From: Psychroflexus sp.
GTDB taxonomy: Bacteria > Bacteroidota > Bacteroidia > Flavobacteriales > Flavobacteriaceae
NCBI GenBank assembly: GCA_007116535.1
Contig: SKIG01000067.1
Span: 1 to 7,556 of the forward strand
Direction: 5' to 3'
DNA length: 7,556 nt
The position numbers and the translations under genes were made by a program. Under the pieces are notes generated by a model. That model was not told the origin of the DNA. It worked only from the letters and a program-made list of their open reading frames with translations, and searched no databases. Shown here piece by piece: positions 7,024 through 7,556 of this stretch. Within the stretch, counting starts at the first letter, position 1; each line of letters begins with the position of its first letter.

Positions 7024-7254
7024 ATGGAGCAGAAACACACAAATCGTGAAAAACTAGCCAAAGGAGTAAAAATGCTTGCTATAGCATTGCCTCTACTTTT
7101 TTTAGGCCCTTCAATTCTTTTTTCAGCATTTAATAATCAAGACAAGTTCCTTTATATTCCCGTGTTGATATTAGGTTGTGTTACTTGTTTAGCTGCTATG
7201 TTTTTTATATTTCGCGGTATTATGACATTGGTGAGTGCTTTCTTTGACGGATAA
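7024..7254 (+). CDS. Small two-helix membrane protein, DUF6095-like
   Basis: This 76-residue predicted inner-membrane protein has a basic N terminus (KHTNREKLAKGVK) and two hydrophobic helices at about 17-35 and 43-63. They are joined by a short polar loop, FNNQDKFLYIPV. The first helix contains ALPLLFLGPS, and the loop and second helix resemble the flavobacterial DUF6095 family as I remember it. Its ATG directly follows the murQ stop TAG with no bases between. This suggests co-transcription and probably coupled translation. No catalytic residues or known function can be assigned. The coding frame is supported by the membrane pattern, the abutting junction, and a terminator directly after the stop. 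A link to MurNAc recycling is only inferred from position. Confidence 0.85.
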   Translation: MEQKHTNREKLAKGVKMLAIALPLLFLGPSILFSAFNNQDKFLYIPVLILGCVTCLAAMFFIFRGIMTLVSAFFDG

Positions 7255-7284
7255 AAAATCCCGAAAGTAAACTATCGGGATTTT
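7255..7284. terminator. Bidirectional intrinsic terminator between convergent genes
   Basis: A 10-bp perfect inverted repeat, AAAATCCCGA at 7255-7264 and TCGGGATTTT at 7275-7284, encloses a 10-nt loop. The GC-rich core CCCG/CGGG is flanked by an A run on the left and a T run on the right. The transcript of either strand therefore ends in a hairpin followed by U residues. It starts directly after the DUF6095-like stop codon and ends 20 nt before the stop codon of the opposing gene, so it can serve both. Confidence 0.85.
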
Positions 7285-7304
7285 GTATGATGTCAATTTA
7301 ATAT

Positions 7305-7556
7305 TTACTCGATATTTACTCCGAAAACACCTGATTGAATTGTAGATTCTTCAGTAACAAATTCAAAATTACCACCAACGTATGTTTGTGAAACTTGGGT
7401 CAGTGTAATTGTCCCTTCAGAAGTAACCTGCGGATTACCATCTACCGAATAAGTAGCAGAAAACCCATCTACTTCCAAGTTATAATCCCCAAGACCACTA
7501 GATAAATCGAAAGTTAACTCAATGGTTCTATTTGCCTCATTACCTGTTACAGTTCC
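7305..7556 (-). CDS. C-terminal part of a beta-rich, probably exported protein (cut by window edge)
   Basis: Reading the - strand, an open frame enters at the window edge and runs 83 codons to a TAA at 7305-7307. The start is outside the window. The visible part is acidic, lacks cysteine, and alternates polar and hydrophobic residues as in beta-sandwich proteins. Examples are TIELTFDLSS, GTITLTQVSQ and the ending SGVFGVNIE. This pattern resembles the C termini of small flavobacterial lipoproteins, tentatively the DUF6252 group, but I cannot confirm the family. A signal peptide or lipobox would lie in the missing part. The frame is supported by its continuous opening to the edge and by the bidirectional terminator placed just beyond its stop. 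It converges on the murQ/DUF6095 pair and is a separate transcription unit. Confidence 0.72.
   Translation of the reverse strand, partial: GTVTGNEANRTIELTFDLSSGLGDYNLEVDGFSATYSVDGNPQVTSEGTITLTQVSQTYVGGNFEFVTEESTIQSGVFGVNIE

Noticed and set aside
6846..7061. Open frame of 71 codons on the - strand
   Set aside because: It lies opposite the strongly supported murQ C terminus and the start of the DUF6095-like gene. Its translation shows no family pattern, so it is a shadow frame.

Overview
The window is a gene-dense stretch, strongly A+T rich, from a member of the Bacteroidota, most likely the class Flavobacteriia. Four observations support this. The DnaA has the flavobacterial form. A TonB-dependent receptor with an N-terminal carboxypeptidase-like regulatory domain is followed by a DUF4249 lipoprotein, a pair typical of this phylum. 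The -7 promoter elements read TAnnTTTG. There are no strong Shine-Dalgarno sequences. I cannot name the genus.

Layout on the + strand: dnaA (50-1483); an AT-rich gap with a Bacteroidota-type promoter; a two-gene unit of a low-molecular-weight protein tyrosine phosphatase (1586-2050) and an RsmI-like SAM-dependent methyltransferase (2053-2781); a second promoter; a two-gene outer-membrane unit of a TonB-dependent receptor (2902-5268) and a DUF4249 lipoprotein (5271-6161); then murQ (6217-7023) abutting a small two-helix membrane protein of the DUF6095 type (7024-7254). A 10-bp hairpin with A/T flanks at 7255-7284 separates this set from a convergent gene on the - strand. Only the last 83 codons of that gene are present (7305-7556, cut by the window edge). 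No stretch of 300 bases lacks a gene, and I saw no RNA genes, insertion sequences, CRISPR arrays or long repeats.

Functionally this is a mix of housekeeping genes (replication initiation, a probable RNA or small-molecule methyltransferase, cell-wall sugar recycling) and one outer-membrane uptake pair of unknown substrate. Tight spacing (2 nt, 2 nt and 0 nt) supports three co-transcribed pairs. I found no convincing new multi-gene system. The points most worth a second look are the diverged RsmI-like enzyme, the unassigned receptor/DUF4249 pair, the 0-nt coupling of murQ to a DUF6095 membrane protein, and two start codons whose choice is supported by near-identical distances (18 and 17 nt) from perfect -7 promoter elements.
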